A DNA stretch of 64,000 nucleotides from NCBI RefSeq assembly GCF_004114535.1, contig NZ_LBJC01000020.1, positions 496,001-560,000 of the forward strand. The letters are read 5' to 3'. Source of the DNA: Bradyrhizobium nanningense. GTDB lineage: Bacteria; Pseudomonadota; Alphaproteobacteria; Rhizobiales; Xanthobacteraceae. The position numbers were made by a program, and so were the translations under genes. The notes below the pieces were generated by a model. That model was not told where the DNA came from and did no database searches. It saw only the letters and a list, made by a program, of their open reading frames with translations. Shown piece after piece: positions 58,514 through 64,000 of the stretch; positions within the stretch are counted from its first letter, which is position 1, and each line of letters starts with the position of its first letter.

Positions 58514-59926
58514 GGGCTTCCGACGTTGCAACGGACTTGCCCGATGCCGCGCGGAACCTCATCGGTCGATGCGGGACAGTCGCATCGCCAACCGTGATGC
58601 ACCCGCCGCGGTTCTGACGATGTTCAGTCGGTGTTTCTAGACGGAAGCTCTCTGGACGTAGTGCGGAGAGGGGCGAATGTTCAGCGATATAGGTTGGCCG
58701 ATTACTCAAGTTCGTGAGCCCGCCCTCGCCCTTCAAAGCCTCAATCGCCTGCGCTTGCACTCAGGCACGATCGGCGGCCCGTTTGGCGAACCTGTTTCGT
58801 TACCTGCGCGCAATCGCGCGCTCAGGAATAAGGTTGGGACCAGGCATCCACAGTCGGCACGAAGCTCTAGTTCGTCTGCATCGGAATCGTCGCTTCTATA
58901 GTGGGTTCGTCAACCAGACAGCTGCTGCTGGGCACATCCGCATGCCCTCGCACCGGCGCACAAACCCAGTCCTCGCTCGCTAGGAGCTCCGCGACAATCC
59001 GCGTCTTCTCCTCGTTGCTGCACTTGACTTCTGGCTTCGGTGAAGGCCTCATCCGCGATCTGACTCAGTGATCTTACAGCACCCTTCTCGTTCGAAGCGT
59101 CTCAATCGAATTGTGCGCCGAGCTGGGCTACAAAGCCATTTCAGGATTAACTTGCCGATAATCGGAATGACATCCTGAAGCTAAGACTAGGAGCCCTCTC
59201 GGCCGCAGCGAGCGCAAGCGAGCTATTAAGTTGATTTGGAAGACCGTCGCCTGTGTGGATCTGATCCCAGTCTCACGGAAGCAGCGCGGGCGCGACTCGG
59301 CGCTGGTCGGGCTGGATGGACCAGACGTTATCTCTGCCACGCCCGCACTACTGGTTGAAGTTAGCAGAAACGTGACTCGGCGCCGAAATCCCCACGCATA
59401 CTCGGGGCGAGCGCTGTCCCTACCACGCGCCGCTAACTTCAAGATCATTATACACCGACTAGCTGTCCAAAAGCTGACGGACCCGACGCGATGCATCAGG
59501 CGTAGCGGCCTGTGCGGATCGATGCCCTCCTGCCTTGAACCCTGCTGTCCGCCTAGCGGACGACTGGCTTAAGGGTATAGTCGAGCTAAGCACAAGCCCA
59601 TCCCTTCAATGAAACTGGCATAGTGCCATGTGTCAGCGAGAAGTGGCAGGATGAAACATAACTAGCCCAGCGCTATTGGATCGCGCGGCTCCGCTGTATC
59701 AGCTACGGCAGAAAATGATTGTCTCTGTGACTTTCGGGCTAGGCGAGTCCATACGATCAGCATCGACAACGAATCCACCAGCACGTCCGATGGACGATCT
59801 TCCACTCTCGCTCAGTGCCCGAAGGAATGGTCACAAGAAAATTGCGTCCGAGTCCAGCCGCGGCGCACATGGATAGGCCGATGGCCCAATCCTTCCGCGG
59901 CTGGCAGGCTACAGGCCGCTCGATGC
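58514..59926. other. 1.4-kb region without a recognised gene
   Basis: Short overlapping frames only. No tRNA-like cloverleaf or transposase motif was seen. Confidence 0.5.
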
Positions 59927-59953
59927 AAAAGCCCTGACATTATTGCCAGGGTT
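59927..59953 (-). terminator. Rho-independent terminator of groESL
   Basis: Minus strand: CCCTG, 10-base loop, CAGGG, then CTTTT. It lies 30 bp beyond the groEL stop. Confidence 0.75.
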
Positions 59954-59982
59954 TCACATGTCATCGAGAACTTGAGAAGGGA

Positions 59983-61704
<1,722 letters not shown>

Positions 61705-62019
61705 TCAGGCGGCTTTCTTCTTCGAGAACACCTCGGTGAGAACGCCCATGATGTCGCTCTCCTTCATGATTAACAGGTCTTGCCCATCGATCTTGACTTC
61801 GGTGCCGGACCACTTGCCAAACAGCACTCGGTCACCGACTTCGATGTCGATCGGAATCTGCTTGCCGCTATCATCGCGGCCGCCCGGGCCAACCGCAATG
61901 ACCTCGCCCTGCGATGGCTTTTCCTTCGCTGTGTCCGGAATGATGATGCCGCCTGCGGTCTTCTCTTCGGCGTCGATGCGCTTAACCACGACGCGGTCGT
62001 GAAGCGGTCGGAATTGCAT
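61705..62019 (-). CDS. groES: GroES co-chaperonin, 10 kDa
   Basis: This 104-residue protein caps GroEL. It starts [15 protein letters not shown] and contains the mobile loop region [21 protein letters not shown] 62019 has AGGAG upstream; the frame beyond it to 62079 overlaps the promoter leader. Confidence 0.98.
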   Translation of the reverse strand: MQFRPLHDRVVVKRIDAEEKTAGGIIIPDTAKEKPSQGEVIAVGPGGRDDSGKQIPIDIEVGDRVLFGKWSGTEVKIDGQDLLIMKESDIMGVLTEVFSKKKAA

Positions 62020-62074
62020 AGAAGTCTCCTGATTGAACAAGTTGGCGTTAGGCACAATGTGACCAGCAGCCTGT

Positions 62075-62090
62075 AGCAAGAGTCAGGCCA
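62075..62090 (-). promoter_or_regulatory. Sigma-54 (-24/-12) promoter of groESL
   Basis: Minus strand TGGCCT-GACTC-TTGCT has GG and GC 12 bp apart and a perfect -12. It lies 56 bp upstream of the groES ATG. A weak TGT-N10-ACG that might be a NifA site lies at 62155-62170. Confidence 0.88.
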
Positions 62091-63058
62091 GAAATGCGCT
62101 GAGCGATCTATCCTTCCAGTTCTGCTGAAGCATTGACCGGACTGCGTGTGTGTTTGTCCGGAAGCAAACGTGCAGAGGAGCACGGCCGCCCTGCTGTCGT
62201 GAAATTGACATTGCGTTTCTTCGAGACACCTGCATCGGTCCTTGGGATACTTCAACTTTGCTCGGTTGGCGTTGCACCGACCGAAACGCCGCCGGTCGAG
62301 GACGGTGCCGGGATTGCACATGATGACCTGACGCATCATCTAGCAGCTGGGGTCGGCGCAGCGTGCAGTCCACGAGTAATATCGAAGAGCGCCTCGTCAA
62401 AGCTGTCGTAGTCGTGCATGCGAAGAAGTTTGAAACGATCTCGAAAAACCGAGAGCTGTTTCTTGTAAGACGCGGCGTGCTCCAAGCCAGGTCACCATCG
62501 TAGCGAATGATGCGTGTCCGGCCGCGGCGCGCCGCTCAAAGCCTATTGAGTTGAGCCTGGTTATCCCAGGGCCACAGCATTTTAAGAAATTTGAAAATGC
62601 CGCGAAAGCAGGATCACGCCTAGCAACGCGTGGGCCGGTGCTTTCACCGACTTCACTTCCTCACCGACGATTCCGAGGAAGGGATCGCCGGGAGCTACCG
62701 TCAGCCAATCTGAGGTGGCGGCCGTCAGTGGGCAAGGCACATTTTCGCACCACTCGTCATCGAGCGGAGTGGCTGTTGCTCTGCACGAGGGGCACTCTGA
62801 TCGGCACGCGCCAGAAAACATTTCCGATAGGTGACGCTCGGACCAAGGCGCTCTTTCGGAAATTGGAAAAGTAGGACGACGATCTGGCTCTCCGAGGCCG
62901 CATTTTTCCGACGATAAGTTCGAGAATTGCATCGCGAGCTGTTCGACAGGCTCTCCGCTTGATGTCGATGGCATCCAAACGGCTGTCGTGGATCAAGGGG
63001 TGCTGGCGCATATATGAACTTTATACCTTGATATACGTTGTGCAGCGGCTTCTGACGT
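62091..63058. other. Nearly 1-kb gap upstream of groES
   Basis: No gene is supported. A minus frame (62582-62974) has a CPSC motif and a plus frame (62551-62874) a basic C-terminus, but neither has a start signal. Only the weak NifA-like TGT-N10-ACG at 62155-62170 is of note. Confidence 0.45.
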
Positions 63059-63763
63059 GTGATCGGTTTCGAAGTCGAAAATCATCCGATCTCCGCGCAC
63101 CATGGAAGAGCAGCTGTGTCGTCCGTAGAAGTACATCAGCACATCCTCTCACTTCTTCAGAAGCCGAATCCGGTCATCCTGGATATTGGCTGCAATGATG
63201 GGACTGATACGAAAAAGTTTCTCGAGCTGTGCCCGCAACCCAGGCTCTACTGCTTTGAGCCGGACCCCCGAGCGATCGCGCGCTTCAAGAGGAAGCTCGG
63301 TCCATCCCTCGACAGGGTGAAGCTGCTTGAAATCGCCATCAGTGATCGAAACGGGACGATCGACTTCCATCCGAGCAATGCAGATGGGGATGCGAAGGAT
63401 TGGGACTTATCCGGTTCAATACGCCGCCCAAAGAACCATCTTACCGAGTATGATTGGGTCCGGTTTGATCACCCTGTCTCGGTTGAAACACGGCGGCTGG
63501 ACGACTGGTGCAGCGAAGCCAACGTGGACGCAGTCGATTTCATCTGGATGGACGTTCAGGGAGCCGAAGCCGACGTTATCGCCGGCGGAATGCGGACCTT
63601 GAGCAATACGCGCTTCATCTACACCGAATATAGTGACCGCGAGCTCTACGAAGGGCAGTTAACCTTGCAAGGCATTCTCAACTTATTGCCATCATTTGAA
63701 GTGGCGGCTCACTACCCGCGCGCAGTGGAAGGTGATGTATTGCTCAGGAATACGCGTCTCTAG
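63059..63763 (+). CDS. FkbM-family SAM-dependent methyltransferase
   Basis: This 234-residue protein has the FkbM methyltransferase pattern: motif I VILDIGCNDGTDTKKF (about 39-54), the acidic YCFEPDPRAI, KLLEIAISDRNG and the DFIWMDVQGAEADVI block at about 165-180. FkbM enzymes O-methylate sugars, antibiotics or surface glycans. The start codon is GTG 63059; GTG or ATG codons downstream are also possible. Stands alone; a surface-glycan or Nod-factor-like substrate is conceivable but unproven. Confidence 0.85.
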   Translation: MIGFEVENHPISAHHGRAAVSSVEVHQHILSLLQKPNPVILDIGCNDGTDTKKFLELCPQPRLYCFEPDPRAIARFKRKLGPSLDRVKLLEIAISDRNGTIDFHPSNADGDAKDWDLSGSIRRPKNHLTEYDWVRFDHPVSVETRRLDDWCSEANVDAVDFIWMDVQGAEADVIAGGMRTLSNTRFIYTEYSDRELYEGQLTLQGILNLLPSFEVAAHYPRAVEGDVLLRNTRL

Positions 63764-64000
63764 CAGCTACTCATATCGAGCGTCTCATTAACGGAAGGCT
63801 TGGCCAGCGGGCTCTATGATGGTCGCAGCTGCACAACGGTGATCGTCAAGGCGAGCGGCCATCGCCAGCCGGACAGCCAGTGCGCAGGCTGGCATTGGGC
63901 CGGCGTGCACGTCGGCCGCTCGATCGGGGGCGGCCAGCGCCATGGCAGTCCTCGGGTCCACGCGGTCCCGAGCAGGCAGGCCGTGGTGCTGCCGCTGCGA
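63764..64000. other. End of window, no gene assigned
   Basis: Two frames stay open to the window edge (one plus, one minus) in GC-rich sequence. The plus frame has a coding-like part (AGWHWAGVHVGRSIGGG). A gene may begin or end here, but it cannot be judged from the fragment. Confidence 0.3.

Noticed and set aside
63764..64000. Possible transposase start at the window end
   Set aside because: The open frames are too short and GC-rich to separate coding from chance.

Overview
The window is a stretch of a Bradyrhizobium symbiosis island. The gene order nolA - nodD2 - nodD1 / nod box / nodY(K)-ABCSUIJ - nolO - nodZ - fixR - nifA - fixA, followed by a distant groESL, is the common nodulation and nitrogen-fixation regulatory block of the soybean-type bradyrhizobia (B. 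japonicum/diazoefficiens group). Several proteins (NodZ, NifA, NolA) look close to, but not identical with, the B. japonicum sequences as I remember them, so a related strain or species is likely. No tRNA, rRNA, CRISPR array or intact transposase was recognised.

Left part (1-13 kb): an accessory region with a cut-off CDS, an HTH protein, and a plant-cell-wall/type III secretion module. A tts box (TtsI-type promoter) precedes a small secreted-protein candidate and a GH28 polygalacturonase. A CE8 pectinesterase follows. A second tts box drives a 752-residue repeat-containing effector candidate. Then come a NolL-like acyltransferase, an OprB-type porin and a small membrane protein. 13-25 kb holds hemN with a FixK-type box, a TauE/SafE permease, an Omp25-like barrel, small conserved proteins, a frameshifted periplasmic substrate-binding protein and nolA, separated by long non-coding stretches.

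Central part (25-45 kb): nolA, nodD2 and nodD1 on the minus strand. A near-consensus nod box drives the Nod-factor operon on the plus strand: acyl transfer (NodA), deacetylation (NodB), chitin-oligomer synthesis (NodC), N-methylation (NodS), carbamoylation (NodU, NolO), export (NodIJ) and fucosylation (NodZ). Then fixR-nifA follow behind a RegR box and a -24/-12 promoter, and fixA behind its own -24/-12 promoter.

Right part (45-64 kb): an uncommon oxygenase set (a haem-oxygenase-like di-iron domain fused to a GFA zinc domain, coupled to a 2-oxoglutarate oxygenase) convergent with an ATP-grasp ligase; small genes; a trpD paralogue whose active-site motifs are altered; a NopT-type cysteine-protease effector with a degenerate tts box; sigma-54-driven groESL; and an FkbM methyltransferase.

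The most notable unlisted structure is a family of seven near-identical MerR-type promoter/operators, all on the minus strand, each with a -35 TTGAAT-like and a -10 hexamer exactly 19 bp apart. They sit in front of nolA itself, nodD2, the substrate-binding gene, the trpD paralogue, a two-gene cassette with a GcrA-like product, the hemN side and one unclear locus. I infer that they outline a local NolA regulon.
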